64,000 nucleotides of DNA from Janthinobacterium sp. TND4EL3 (GCF_900156175.1 NZ_FTMV01000018.1:1-64000); one strand, 5' to 3'; shown: positions 8,094-17,911, counted from the stretch's first letter. Translations and numbers: made by a program. Notes: generated by a model from the sequence alone, not told the origin.

Positions 8094-9776
8094 TCAATAC
8101 TCGCGCAGCGCGCGCGCCAGGATGGCCGCGCAATCAGTGCCAGCCGGCAAGCGTCCATACGCGCCGCCCGGCGCCTGCACCAGCCGCGACTGCAGGAACG
8201 CCTGCGCAACGAACGGCGGCGCATGGCGCAGCAGCAAGCCGGCCTGCACGGCCAGCACGATGCGCTCGGAGAGCTGCCTGGCGCCAAACTCGTCCGTTTG
8301 CGGCCCGTCCAGGTCGGCCAGCAGGCGCGCGCGATAGCCGGCAAAGGCGGCATCCGCATCCCCGGCCAGCGCCAGCTCGGCCGCCAAGGCGTCGCGCGCG
8401 GCAGGCGACTTGCCGAAGGCGCGCAGGACATCGAGGCACATGACGTTGCCCGACCCCTCCCAGATCGAGTTGACGGGCAGTTCGCGGTACAGGCGCGCCA
8501 GCGGCGCGTCTTCCACGTAGCCGGTGCCGCCCAGCACTTCCATGGCCTCGGCGCCGAAGCCGGGACCGCGCTTGCAGATCCAGTATTTGCCGGCAGGCGT
8601 GAGCACGCGCGCCAGCATCGCTTGCTGCGCATCGTCCTTTGCATCGAAACAGCGGGCCAGGCGCAGGGCAAACGCCGTGGCGGCTTCCGATTCGAGCGCC
8701 AGGTCGGCCAGCACGTTCTGCATCAGGGGCTGCCCGACGAGCGGCTTGCCGAACACGGCCCGCTGGCGCGCATGGTGCAGCGCCTGCGTCAGGGCGGCGC
8801 GCATGATGCCGGCGCTGCCCAGCACGCAATCGAGGCGCGTGTGGCTGGCCATTTCCAGGATGGTGGGGATGCCCCTTCCCGGCTGCCCGACGAGCCAGCC
8901 ATAGGCGTTGGCAAACTCCACTTCCGACGATGCATTCGAGCGGTTGCCCAGCTTGTCTTTCAGCCGCTGCACGCGGATGGCGTTGCGGCTGCCGTCGGGC
9001 AGGTAGCGCGGCAGGAAGAAGCACGACAATCCGCCCTCGTCAGCCTGCGCCAGGATCAGATGCGCGTCGCATTGCGGCGCGGAAAAAAACCATTTGTGGC
9101 CGACGATGCGCCAGGCGCCGCCGGCCTCGTCGCCGAACAGCGCTTGCGCCTCGGCCGGCGGCACGGGCGTGGCCCGCGTGGTATTGCTGCGCACGTCGGA
9201 ACCGCCCTGCTTTTCCGTCATGCCCATGCCGACCAGGGCGCCCCGCTTCTGCTCCACGGGCAAGGAGCGGGGATCGTATTCGCGCGACAGGATCTTCGGC
9301 AGCCAACGCGCGGCGATTTGCGGCAGATCAAGGGCCTGGCGCAAGGCCGGCACCGAGGCATACGTCATCGTCACCGGACACTGCGCGCCGTTTTCCACCT
9401 GCCCCACTAATAGATAGGCGGCCGCGCGCGCCACCTGGGCGCCGGGGCCGGGCGCCGCCCACGGCGAGGCGTGCGCGCCGGCGCCCACGAGGATGGCCAT
9501 CAGTTCATGCCAGGCCGGGTGAAACAGCACCTCGTCGATGCGCCGGCCGGTGCGGTCGAACTGCTGCAGTTCCGGGCCGTGCCGGTTCGCCTCGCGCGCC
9601 AATGCATACGTCCCGGCGCGGCCCAGCTTTTCGCCCAGCGCATCGAGTTCCTGCAGCGCCGCGCCGCCGCCTTCGCGCAGCAGCGCCTCGATCAGGGCCG
9701 GATCGCAGGCGAACAGATTGACGTTCTCGAATGGCGTCGCCTGGTTGAAAACTTCATGCGTGTCAAAGGCATTCAT
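8094..9776 (-). CDS. Acyl-CoA dehydrogenase family flavoprotein, AidB-like
   Basis: This 560-residue protein has the AidB layout: an N-terminal helical region, a middle beta domain (MTEKQGGSDVRSNTT near 200, then GHKWFFSAP) and a C-terminal helical FAD domain ending in a tail. The phrases RLKDKLGNRSNASSEVEF and YRELPVNSIWEGSGNVM are characteristic of AidB-type members, which in E. coli belong to the Ada alkylation response. The ATG at 9776 is preferred over one at 9788 because GGAG lies about seven bases ahead of it. No ada gene is nearby, so a plain acyl-CoA dehydrogenase role is also possible. Confidence 0.85.
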   Translation of the reverse strand: MNAFDTHEVFNQATPFENVNLFACDPALIEALLREGGGAALQELDALGEKLGRAGTYALAREANRHGPELQQFDRTGRRIDEVLFHPAWHELMAILVGAGAHASPWAAPGPGAQVARAAAYLLVGQVENGAQCPVTMTYASVPALRQALDLPQIAARWLPKILSREYDPRSLPVEQKRGALVGMGMTEKQGGSDVRSNTTRATPVPPAEAQALFGDEAGGAWRIVGHKWFFSAPQCDAHLILAQADEGGLSCFFLPRYLPDGSRNAIRVQRLKDKLGNRSNASSEVEFANAYGWLVGQPGRGIPTILEMASHTRLDCVLGSAGIMRAALTQALHHARQRAVFGKPLVGQPLMQNVLADLALESEAATAFALRLARCFDAKDDAQQAMLARVLTPAGKYWICKRGPGFGAEAMEVLGGTGYVEDAPLARLYRELPVNSIWEGSGNVMCLDVLRAFGKSPAARDALAAELALAGDADAAFAGYRARLLADLDGPQTDEFGARQLSERIVLAVQAGLLLRHAPPFVAQAFLQSRLVQAPGGAYGRLPAGTDCAAILARALREY

Positions 9777-10132
9777 GGGTATCTCCATCGCGATTTGTTA
9801 TCATGGCGCCTGGCCGCGGCGGGCACTGCCCTCATCGCCTGCCAGCCAGACTAGCGCAAACGCGCCAGCGGGGCAAGCGCGCCACAGCCGGGTATTTGCG
9901 GACAGATTGAAAGCATGCTGATTTTTTTCATGGAAGACAGGAATATTTGCAAAACCTGAAGCAATGTTGCTCTATTTCATGTATTGGCGTGCTTTTCAAT
10001 GATACATTTCGTGTGGATCGCGTTCCCGTAGTCACTCTTGCCCGATACCCGGCCGCACTGCAATATGCATGATTTCCGTTGGCGCCACGCAATACGCGGG
10101 CGCCGGCACTGATAAAGGTTAAAGCCAGCACG
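9777..10132. other. Divergent intergenic region, no gene seen
   Basis: About 355 bp separate the divergent AidB-like and GGDEF-EAL genes. Its middle part is A/T-richer than the flanks, as expected of promoters. No convincing reading frame, strong hairpin or operator was recognised. Confidence 0.5.
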
Positions 10133-11872
10133 ATGTTTTCCAGTACCCCATCCGCCGCCCACCGCGAGGCCCGCCACGAGTTGGACAACCTCATGGAAGA
10201 GGCTGGCGACGTCGTGTTCCGGCTCGATGCGGACGGCCTGATCCTGTTCGCCAGCAAGCGCGCGGCCACCCTGTTCGGCGCGCCACTGGGCCTGTCCGGC
10301 CATTTGCTGCTGCCGCTGGCGACCGAAGCGTCGCGCGCAGCGCTGCAGGCGGCGCTGGAAGACGCCCTGGAAGAACCGGGCCGGCTGGAAGTGCGGCTGC
10401 AGACGCCGGACCAGGAAATCTGGTTTGAGCTGCGCCTGTCTTCTTATATGAACGCGGCCGGCGTGGCCGAATTGCTGGTGGTCGGGCGCGACACGTCGGC
10501 CCAGCACAATACGGAAGAACGGCTGCGCCACATGGCCACGCACGATGCGCTGACCGGGCTGCCGAACCGCCTGCTGCTGTCAGACCGCATCCGCATGGTG
10601 ATCGCCCATGCCGCCCGCTCGGGCCAGGGCTTTTCCGTCGCCACCATCGGCCTCGATGGTTTCAAAAAGGTCAACGATGGCCTGGGCCACCCCGTCGGCG
10701 ACGCCGTGCTGCGCCTGGCGGCGGCGCGCTTGCGCAAGACCCTGCGCGACAGCGACACCCTGGCCCGCGTGGGCGGCGATGAATTCGTCGCCGTGCTGCC
10801 CGGCAGCGCCACGGACGCGCAGATCAAATTGGTGACCGGGCGCCTGCTGGCCACCCTGCAGGCACCGTTCGAAGTCGATGGCCACACGATCTACGTGGGA
10901 GCGTCCGTCGGCGTATCGATCTATCCGCTGCATGCGGAAGACGAAGTGCGGCTGGTGGCGCTGGCCGATGCGGCCATGTCGCGCGCCAAGGAAACGGGCA
11001 AGGCCCGCTGCCTCGTCTACAGCCCGCGCCTGAACGGCCCGTCGGAACACGACATTTCGCTGGAAGCGGCCATGTTCCACGCCGTGCGCGAAGGCGAATT
11101 CCTGCTCTTTTACCAGCCCATCGTCGACGCGCACACGCGGCAGATCCAGGGCTTCGAAACCCTGATGCGCTGGAAGCACCCTACCCTGGGCCTGGTGCCG
11201 CCCGTGCGCTTCATCCCGATCGCCGAGGCCAATGGCCTGATCAACCTGCTGGGCGCCTGGGCGTTGAAGGCGGCCTGCGTGCAGCTCAAGCAGTTCCAGG
11301 AAGTGGCCAAACGGCCGCTGTACATTTCCGTCAACATCAGCCCGCGCCAGTTCCGCAACGATAAATTCCTCGACGTGCTCGACGACGCCATCGCCTTTTC
11401 GGGTCTGTCGGGCGAACACCTGGTGCTGGAAATTACGGAGGGCACGCTGATGATCGATCCCGTGCATGCGGAAACCATCCTGTGCAAGATGACGGAGCGC
11501 CGCGCGCGCATCGCCATCGACGATTTCGGCACCGGCTATTCCTCGCTGGCCTACCTGAAGCGCTTCCCCATTTCCGTGCTGAAGATCGACCGCACCTTCA
11601 TCAAGGACTTGCCCGAATCGGGCAAGGATGCGGCCATCTGCAACACCATTCTCGACCTGGCCAAGCATTTGAATTTGTCCGTGGTGGCCGAAGGCGTGGA
11701 AACGGAGGAGCAGATGCACTTCATGGAATCGCGCGGCTGCCAGTACGTGCAAGGCTACCTGACGGGCAAGCCGATGCCGGCCCACGCCGCGCTGTCGGCC
11801 TTGAGCGAAAAAACCTATGCGGCGCTGGTACCCACGCCGCCTGCCAATGAATTGCGCGGAGGTGTGCAATGA
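10133..11872 (+). CDS. PAS-GGDEF-EAL cyclic-di-GMP turnover protein
   Basis: This protein of about 579 residues has no membrane segment. A PAS-like domain covers about residues 15-125, GGDEF about 140-300 and EAL about 315-565. The cyclase site RVGGDEF is intact, with an RxxD inhibitory site (RDSD) five residues ahead. The EAL signature is ETL, but the ExLxR core, NISPRQF, EITEG, DDFGTGYSSL, LKID, AEGVE and VQGY are all kept. Both activities are therefore possible. A TTG at 10079 would extend the frame; the ATG at 10133 is more likely. It overlaps the HDOD gene by 4 nt. Confidence 0.9.
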   Translation: MFSSTPSAAHREARHELDNLMEEAGDVVFRLDADGLILFASKRAATLFGAPLGLSGHLLLPLATEASRAALQAALEDALEEPGRLEVRLQTPDQEIWFELRLSSYMNAAGVAELLVVGRDTSAQHNTEERLRHMATHDALTGLPNRLLLSDRIRMVIAHAARSGQGFSVATIGLDGFKKVNDGLGHPVGDAVLRLAAARLRKTLRDSDTLARVGGDEFVAVLPGSATDAQIKLVTGRLLATLQAPFEVDGHTIYVGASVGVSIYPLHAEDEVRLVALADAAMSRAKETGKARCLVYSPRLNGPSEHDISLEAAMFHAVREGEFLLFYQPIVDAHTRQIQGFETLMRWKHPTLGLVPPVRFIPIAEANGLINLLGAWALKAACVQLKQFQEVAKRPLYISVNISPRQFRNDKFLDVLDDAIAFSGLSGEHLVLEITEGTLMIDPVHAETILCKMTERRARIAIDDFGTGYSSLAYLKRFPISVLKIDRTFIKDLPESGKDAAICNTILDLAKHLNLSVVAEGVETEEQMHFMESRGCQYVQGYLTGKPMPAHAALSALSEKTYAALVPTPPANELRGGVQ

Positions 11873-13365
11873 ATCCAGGCCATTTCACGGCGCCGACGCA
11901 ACTCGGCAAGAACACCCTGGAACTGCTATGGGCGCGCACGCGCCAGCAGGGCGACATGCCCGGCTTCGCCAAAGCCATCAGCGCCATCCTGGGCGCCATG
12001 CGCGGCGAGGACGACCACGAGTTCGACATCACGCAAACGGTGCTGTCGGACCCCGTCCTCACGAACAAGGTGCTGCGGCTGGCCAACAGCGGCATGTATT
12101 CGGCATTCGGCCAGCGGGTCAACACGGTGTCGAAAGCCGTGCTGGTGCTCGGCATCGACGCCATCGGCCACCTGGCGCTGGGCCTGAAACTGATCGAGGA
12201 GCTGTCGCAGGCCTCGCCCGACTCCGTCAGCGCCCACGTGGAAATGGAAAAAGCCGTGCTGGCCGGGATGGTGGCGCAGCAGGTGGCCACCAGCGCCGGC
12301 AGCCTGCAGGCCGAGCAGGCCGTCGTCTGCTCCATGCTGCACACGCTGGGACGCATGATGGTGACGTTCTACATGACGGACTTCTGGGCGCGCATGCAGG
12401 CGCACGCCGGTCCCGGCAACGAGGCGGCCGCCGCGAGCGAAATCCTCGGCCTGTCCCTGCCGGAAGTGGGCTACGCCACGGCCGCCCACTGGGGCTTGCC
12501 GCAGCACCTGATCAACGGCATGCGTCCGATGGACCCGTCGCCCGACAACTCTCCCGTCAGCGGCGCCGACTGGATGGCGGGCCTGTCGACGATGGCGGCG
12601 CGCTGCGCCGACTCGCTGTGGCACGACGATGCGGCCGGTGCGGCGCAGGTGCACGCGCTGATCGACGGCTATGCGGGCACCCTGGGTGTTGCCGCCACCG
12701 ACCTGGTGGTGGCCGTGGACAAGGCCAAGGCGATGGCGGCGGCCGATCTGTCGATTGCACCGCTGTCGAAACCGGCGGAACGGCGCGCGCGCCAGCTGGC
12801 GTCGACGCGCATGCGCGCCGAGGGCAACCGCATCCTGATCGGCGGCCTGGCCGACCTGCGCGGCGCCATCGGCAGCGCCAGCCCCGGGCAAATGGTGTCG
12901 ATGGCGCTCGAAACGCTGCACCAGGGCTTTGATTTTTCGCGCTCGGTGGCGTTCGTGCGCAACCACAGAGACCATTTGTATTCGGCGCGCATCAGCCTGG
13001 GCGACGGCACGGCCGACCTGCAGGACCTGATGGTGTTTGGCGACGCCTATGAGCCGAACGTCTTCCACGCGGCCCTCAATAGCGACCGCGTGATCTTCAT
13101 CGACAACGCGCGCGACCCGAAATTTGCCGCCAAGCTGCCGCAATGGTGGAAAGCGACGCTGTCGGAAGCGCGCAGCTTCGTCGTGCTGCCCCTGTCGGCC
13201 AACGGCCACCCCACGGGCTTCTTATACGGCGACTGGGACGACAGCTTCCCGCCGATTCAACTGAACCAGACGGAATTCAACCTGATCAACGATATCCGGG
13301 CGTTATTGGTGCAGTCGGTGGAGATGCGCCATCAACTCGAATTGGTGGCGAATAAAGTGGCATGA
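11869..13365 (+). CDS. HDOD-domain signalling protein
   Basis: In this 498-residue protein an HDOD domain spans about residues 20-220 (ITQTVLSDPVLTNKVLRLANS, then SKAVLVLGIDAIGHLAL). HDOD is an HD-related fold without the catalytic HD pair, found in bacterial signalling proteins. The C-terminal third (about 330-490) looks GAF-like. The ATG overlaps the stop of the GGDEF-EAL gene, so the pair is cotranslated and probably shares one c-di-GMP pathway. A strong hairpin starts four bases after the stop. Confidence 0.85.
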   Translation: MNPGHFTAPTQLGKNTLELLWARTRQQGDMPGFAKAISAILGAMRGEDDHEFDITQTVLSDPVLTNKVLRLANSGMYSAFGQRVNTVSKAVLVLGIDAIGHLALGLKLIEELSQASPDSVSAHVEMEKAVLAGMVAQQVATSAGSLQAEQAVVCSMLHTLGRMMVTFYMTDFWARMQAHAGPGNEAAAASEILGLSLPEVGYATAAHWGLPQHLINGMRPMDPSPDNSPVSGADWMAGLSTMAARCADSLWHDDAAGAAQVHALIDGYAGTLGVAATDLVVAVDKAKAMAAADLSIAPLSKPAERRARQLASTRMRAEGNRILIGGLADLRGAIGSASPGQMVSMALETLHQGFDFSRSVAFVRNHRDHLYSARISLGDGTADLQDLMVFGDAYEPNVFHAALNSDRVIFIDNARDPKFAAKLPQWWKATLSEARSFVVLPLSANGHPTGFLYGDWDDSFPPIQLNQTEFNLINDIRALLVQSVEMRHQLELVANKVA

Positions 13366-13368
13366 GAA

Positions 13369-13407
13369 CACCCGACCAAACCGACAGCGCGTCGGTTTGG
13401 TCGGGTG
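13369..13407. terminator. Perfect 17-bp hairpin between convergent genes
   Basis: Arms CACCCGACCAAACCGAC (13369-13385) and its exact complement (13391-13407) surround the loop AGCGC. It follows the HDOD stop codon by four bases and faces the convergent aroC. There is no clean T run, so it may act as a Rho-assisted terminator or an mRNA 3'-end stabiliser. Confidence 0.65.
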
Positions 13408-13495
13408 TCGCAAGTGTCGTTGTTAAACGAGAAAACGACCATCCAGGTCGCAGGTCCGATCAGGGCCGCAGGCCCGTAATCCGACAACATTGAGC

Positions 13496-14590
13496 TTACT
13501 TCAGCTTCGGCGTATTTACCGACACATCGCCGCACTGCGCGCGGTGCATCAGCGCGTGGTCGATCAGCACCAGCGCCAGCATGGCTTCGGCGATCGGCGT
13601 GGCGCGGATGCCCACGCAGGGGTCGTGGCGGCCGAAGGTTTCCACCATCACGGCATTGCCCTCCTTGTCGATCGAGCGGCGCGGCGTGCGGATCGACGAC
13701 GTCGGCTTGATGGCGATCGAGACGCTGATATCCTGCCCCGTCGAGATGCCGCCCAGTACGCCGCCCGCGTTATTGCCGATAAAACCTGCCGGCGTCAGTT
13801 CGTCGCCGTGCTCGGAACCCTTTTGCGCCACCGAATCGAAGCCGGCGCCGATTTCCACGCCCTTGACGGCATTGATGCCCATCATGGCGTAGGCGATGTC
13901 GGCGTCGAGCTTGTCGTAGATGGGCTGGCCCAGGCCGACGGGCACGTTTTGCGCGATCACATCGATGCGCGCGCCGATGGAATCACCGTCGCGGCGCAAC
14001 TGGTCCATCGCTTCTTCCATGCGCGCGATCAGGTCCGCGTCAGCGCTGGCGGCAAAGAAGGGGTTCGCATGCACGTGGTCCCAGGACTGGAACGGCACGG
14101 CAATGTCGCCCAGCTGGCTCATGCAGCCCTTGAACGTGGTGCCGTACTGCTGCAGCAGCCATTTCTTGGCAATCGCCGCCGCGCCCACGACGGGCGCCGT
14201 CAAACGCGCCGACGAGCGCCCGCCGCCGCGCGGGTCGCGCACGCCGTATTTGTGCCAGTAGGTGTAGTCGGCGTGGCCGGGGCGGAAGCTTTCCGCGATA
14301 TTGCCGTAATCCTTGCTGCGCTGGTCTTCATTGCGGATCAGCAACGCGATGGGCGTGCCCGTCGTCACGCCCTGGTACACGCCGGAGAGGATTTCCACCG
14401 TATCGGATTCCTGGCGCTGCGTGACGTGGCGCGAGGTACCCGGCTTGCGGCGGTCCAGCTCGGGCTGGATATCGGCTTCCGACAGGGTCAGCCCCGGCGG
14501 ACAGCCGTCGATCACGCAGCCGATGGCCGGGCCATGCGATTCGCCGAAAGTGGTAACAGTAAACAGCTTGCCAAAAGAATTACCGGACAT
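13496..14590 (-). CDS. aroC: Chorismate synthase
   Basis: This 364-residue FMN-dependent enzyme makes chorismate from EPSP, the last step of the shikimate pathway. The family signatures [18 protein letters not shown] near the N-terminus, the GGGRSSAR block near residue 125 and the C-terminal region [17 protein letters not shown] are all intact. Length is typical (about 360). It stands alone, with hairpin-rich intergenic DNA on both sides. Confidence 0.97.
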   Translation of the reverse strand: MSGNSFGKLFTVTTFGESHGPAIGCVIDGCPPGLTLSEADIQPELDRRKPGTSRHVTQRQESDTVEILSGVYQGVTTGTPIALLIRNEDQRSKDYGNIAESFRPGHADYTYWHKYGVRDPRGGGRSSARLTAPVVGAAAIAKKWLLQQYGTTFKGCMSQLGDIAVPFQSWDHVHANPFFAASADADLIARMEEAMDQLRRDGDSIGARIDVIAQNVPVGLGQPIYDKLDADIAYAMMGINAVKGVEIGAGFDSVAQKGSEHGDELTPAGFIGNNAGGVLGGISTGQDISVSIAIKPTSSIRTPRRSIDKEGNAVMVETFGRHDPCVGIRATPIAEAMLALVLIDHALMHRAQCGDVSVNTPKLK

Positions 14591-14999
14591 AGTAGGAAGT
14601 GTGATGGACTGGAAAACACAATTCTACCAGCCTGCAGGGCATGCCATGCCGCGAAGGCCCATATTGCCCCACCCGTCCCGCCATTTGCAGAGCGCGTGTA
14701 CTTTTTCATACAAAAAAGTACCAGATATGCGTGGCAATCATGCAATACAAGAAATATTGCCCTACGGAATAGGCTTAAAAAAACATTTTGCTTATTAAAT
14801 CGCTATATACTTGGATGATGGGCGAGCCTCGGCGACACTTGAGTGCTGCTTTTTCGATGCGCCCTGAGTGCATCAGAAATGGCCAGGGCCAGGCGCGCCG
14901 CCGAAGACAGTACGCAAGTACGGCGAGGCGGTGCAACAACGCCATGGACATTTCTGATGTGCTCACATCCCGTACTGAGTCATCCTGGAGAAGCTATAC
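14591..14999. other. Intergenic region with a long inverted-repeat element
   Basis: About 410 bp separate aroC from the divergent receiver-GGDEF-EAL gene. The aroC-proximal half is A/T-rich and probably holds promoters. The other half is occupied by an inverted-repeat element at 14871-14959. No gene is supported. Confidence 0.6.
14871..14959. repeat. Long inverted-repeat element upstream of a c-di-GMP gene
   Basis: Perfect 11-bp arms CATCAGAAATG (14871-14881) and CATTTCTGATG (14949-14959) enclose about 67 bp. Inside are CCGCC/GGCGG arms around the mini-hairpin GTAC-GCAA-GTAC, so the whole piece can fold into one long structured stem. The internal plan recalls the 89-bp repeat family but the sequence differs. 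It ends 40 bp before the start codon at 15000. Confidence 0.6.
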
Positions 15000-17261
15000 A
15001 TGCCCGCACCGATCATCCCCCTTGACACCGACAAGGACGATCACGACGACCTGGTATTCCTCGATGAACAACCAGCGGCGCCCACGACGGCCGCACCGCG
15101 CAGCGTCTGGCGGGTGATGATCATCGATGACGATGAAGACGTCCACTCCACCACCACTTTCGCCCTGGGCAACCTGGAAATGCAGCACCGCCCGCTGGAA
15201 TTCGTGCATGCGTATTCGGCCGGCCAGGCGCGCGAACTGCTCAAGCATGAAAGCGACATCGCCGTCATCCTGCTCGACGTGGTGATGGAGCAGGACGACG
15301 CGGGCCTGCACCTCGTGCGCTACATCCGCGAAACCCTGAAGATGACGGATGTGCGCATCATCCTGCGCACGGGCCAGCCCGGCTATGCGCCGGAAATCGA
15401 CGCCATCCGCGATTTCGACATCAACGACTATAAAACCAAGTCGGAATTGACGCGCATCAAGCTGTTTACCACGGTGACGGCAGCCATCCGCTCCTACGAA
15501 CAGATACGCTCGATCAGCAGCAGCCGGCGCGGCCTGGACCAGATCGTCCACGCCAGCACGCAGCTGATGGCGCTGCACGGCGTGCAGAACTTCTCGGCCG
15601 GCGTGCTGGCGCAGATCGCCGACCTGCTGGGCATCCGCGCCGACGGCGTGCTGTGCGTGCAGGACTTGCAGGACAGCGGCGGCAAGGAGCTGCTCGTCTC
15701 GGCCTGCACGGGCAGCTTTTCCGGCCTGCCGCACAGCGCCCTGTGCGGCCTGCAGCAACCCCGCGTGATGGCCGCCATCGAACATACGCTGGCGCAGCGG
15801 CGCAATGTGTATGCGCACGACTACGCCACGCTGTACTTCGCGGGCAAGGCCGGCCGCGACGCGGCCGCCTACCTGATCCTGCCGCGCCCCCTGTCCGCCA
15901 TCGATGAAAGCCTGCTGGAAGTGTTCTGCAGCAATGTCGCCGTGGGCCTGGACAACGTCGAACTGGTGTCGCACCTGCACAACGCGGCCTTCTACGACCA
16001 GTTGTCGAAGCTGCCGAACCGCACGCGCCTCGTGGAAATCCTCGACGCCACCCTGGCCGGCCCCGCGCGCGATGACGCCACCCTGTCGCTCGTCGACCTT
16101 GACCACTTTGCCGAGACCAACGACGCGCTGGGCCACCAGTTCGGCGACATGCTGCTCGTTGCCGTCGCGGGCCGCTTGCAGACCCAGCTCGGGCCGCAAC
16201 TGACCGTGGCGCGCCTGGGCGGCGACATCTTCTGCGTGCTGGGCGATTCCTCGCAAGTGAACCCGGCGAACATCCTGGCCCTGTTCCAGACCCCGTTCAG
16301 CATCGACGGCCAGGACGTGCAGCTGTCGGCCACCCTGGGCCTGGTGCGCCTGGGCGAACACACGGGCACGGGCGCCGACGCGCTGAAAGACGCCGACATC
16401 GCCCTGAAACGGGCGAAAAGCCAGCAGCGGGCCGGCCACTTCTATTTCTCGCGCAGCATGGGCATCGAAATCCGCGAGCGCGTGCGCATGATGCACGCGC
16501 TGCGCACGGCCTTCAGCCAGGGCCAGCTGTTCGTCGTCTATCAGCCGCAGATCGACCTGACCACGCGCCGCCCCGTGGGCGCCGAGGCGCTGCTGCGCTG
16601 GCAGACGCCGGACGGCAAGTTCATCTCGCCCGACCGTTTCATCCCGATTGCCGAATATTCGGGCATCATCATCGACCTGGGGGAATGGGTGCTGCGCACG
16701 GCCTGCCGCGAACTGGTGCTGCTGCGCGAACAGGGCCACCGCAACTTCGTCATGTCCGTCAACGTGTCGCAAGTGCAGTTCCGCCACCCGCTGTTTTTGG
16801 AAATGCTGCGCGCGGCGCTGGAAGAGACGCAGGCGCCGCCCGAGTTCATCGAGCTGGAAATCACGGAATCGATGGCCATGGAAGAGCCCGATTTATTGAT
16901 CAAGATGTTGTGGCAGATCAAGCAAACGGGCGTGAGCATCGCCATCGACGACTTCGGCACGGGCTTCTCGTCGCTGTCCTACCTGCAGCGCCTGCAGGTC
17001 GACCGCCTGAAGATCGACCGCGCCTTCGTTACCGAGATCACCGGTTCCGCGCGCGGCAGCAGCATCGCCGAAATGGTCATCCAGCTGGGCCGCAATCTGG
17101 GCCTGGCCGTGATCGCCGAAGGCGTGGAAGACGAACGCCAGGCGCAGATCTTGCAATCGCTGGGCTGCCCGATGGCGCAGGGATTCTTGTTCGCCCGCCC
17201 CATGACGGCAGCGGCGCTGGGCAGCTGGCTGAACAACGAGGCGCTGCAGGGGGCGGCTTGA
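15000..17261 (+). CDS. Receiver-like / DUF3369 / GGDEF / EAL response regulator
   Basis: This 753-residue cytoplasmic protein begins with a receiver-like domain (about 35-160) with acidic residues D43-D45 (IIDDDEDVH) and the likely phospho-acceptor D93 (VILLDVV). A linker of DUF3369 type follows to about 330. GGDEF (about 340-490) has the degenerate signature GGDIF and lacks a clear RxxD site, so it is probably not a cyclase. EAL (about 500-745) keeps AEALLRW, NVSQVQF, EITES, DDFGTGFSSL, LKID and AEGVE, which supports phosphodiesterase activity. No sensor kinase adjoins it. Confidence 0.9.
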   Translation: MPAPIIPLDTDKDDHDDLVFLDEQPAAPTTAAPRSVWRVMIIDDDEDVHSTTTFALGNLEMQHRPLEFVHAYSAGQARELLKHESDIAVILLDVVMEQDDAGLHLVRYIRETLKMTDVRIILRTGQPGYAPEIDAIRDFDINDYKTKSELTRIKLFTTVTAAIRSYEQIRSISSSRRGLDQIVHASTQLMALHGVQNFSAGVLAQIADLLGIRADGVLCVQDLQDSGGKELLVSACTGSFSGLPHSALCGLQQPRVMAAIEHTLAQRRNVYAHDYATLYFAGKAGRDAAAYLILPRPLSAIDESLLEVFCSNVAVGLDNVELVSHLHNAAFYDQLSKLPNRTRLVEILDATLAGPARDDATLSLVDLDHFAETNDALGHQFGDMLLVAVAGRLQTQLGPQLTVARLGGDIFCVLGDSSQVNPANILALFQTPFSIDGQDVQLSATLGLVRLGEHTGTGADALKDADIALKRAKSQQRAGHFYFSRSMGIEIRERVRMMHALRTAFSQGQLFVVYQPQIDLTTRRPVGAEALLRWQTPDGKFISPDRFIPIAEYSGIIIDLGEWVLRTACRELVLLREQGHRNFVMSVNVSQVQFRHPLFLEMLRAALEETQAPPEFIELEITESMAMEEPDLLIKMLWQIKQTGVSIAIDDFGTGFSSLSYLQRLQVDRLKIDRAFVTEITGSARGSSIAEMVIQLGRNLGLAVIAEGVEDERQAQILQSLGCPMAQGFLFARPMTAAALGSWLNNEALQGAA

Positions 17262-17290
17262 GCAGCATCAACGGCCCTGCCGCCATGTAA

Positions 17291-17318
17291 AACGCCGGCA
17301 TGTGCCGGCGTTGTTTTT
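17291..17318 (+). terminator. Intrinsic terminator after receiver-GGDEF-EAL gene
   Basis: The 10-bp stem AACGCCGGCA/TGCCGGCGTT is followed by GTTTTT. It starts 30 bp past the stop codon and lies between convergent genes, so it may also serve the CBS-domain gene. Confidence 0.85.
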
Positions 17319-17334
17319 ACTGCATTGTTATATT

Positions 17335-17781
17335 TTAATCCGTCGTTTCGGCCGGCCAGTCGCGGATGTAGGCCTTGAGCATCTGGTTTTCGAAGCTTTG
17401 CGCTTCGAGCACGGCGCGCGCCACGTCGTAGAAAGAAATGACGCCCAGCAAGGTCTTGGCGTTCATGACGGGCAGGTAGCGCGCATGCTTTTCCAGCATG
17501 ATGCGGCGCACTTCATTGACTTCCGTGTCGGGCGTGACGGTGATCGGGTGGTCGTCCATGTGCTTGCGCACGGTGCCGCCGCCGATCTGGCCCGCGTTTT
17601 CATGCAAGGCGTTGAGCACCTCGCGGAAGGTCAGCATGCCGACCAGGTCGCCAAATTCCATGACCACCAGCGAACCGATGTCCTTTTCAGCCATGGTATT
17701 GGCCGCGTCAAGCAGGGGCTGGTCAGGCGTGACCGTGTAGAGGATGTTGCCCTTGACTTGGAGAATTTCAGATACTTTCAT
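17335..17781 (-). CDS. CBS-domain protein
   Basis: This 148-residue protein consists of two CBS motifs, about residues 8-62 and 73-130. The second carries HARYLPVMNAKTLLGVISFYD. Paired CBS motifs form a Bateman module that usually binds adenine nucleotides and controls a partner. There is no catalytic domain and no membrane segment, so the partner is unknown. A degenerate copy of the dispersed repeat lies upstream. Confidence 0.88.
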   Translation of the reverse strand: MKVSEILQVKGNILYTVTPDQPLLDAANTMAEKDIGSLVVMEFGDLVGMLTFREVLNALHENAGQIGGGTVRKHMDDHPITVTPDTEVNEVRRIMLEKHARYLPVMNAKTLLGVISFYDVARAVLEAQSFENQMLKAYIRDWPAETTD

Positions 17782-17911
17782 ATTGGCCGTCCTGTCCGCG
17801 TGATTGGTATTTTAGTTATTCTAAGCCCTTACTGCGACTGTAGCCTATGCCTGCGGAAAAATCCAGCCTTGCGCGCAATCAAATCATGGGCGATTGTCGG
17901 GCAAGAAAAAC

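Noticed and set aside
14994-16787. 597-residue open frame antisense to the receiver-GGDEF-EAL gene
   Set aside because: The sense strand encodes a complete multi-domain protein; the antisense product is Gln/Arg/Val-rich shadow sequence typical of GC-rich DNA.
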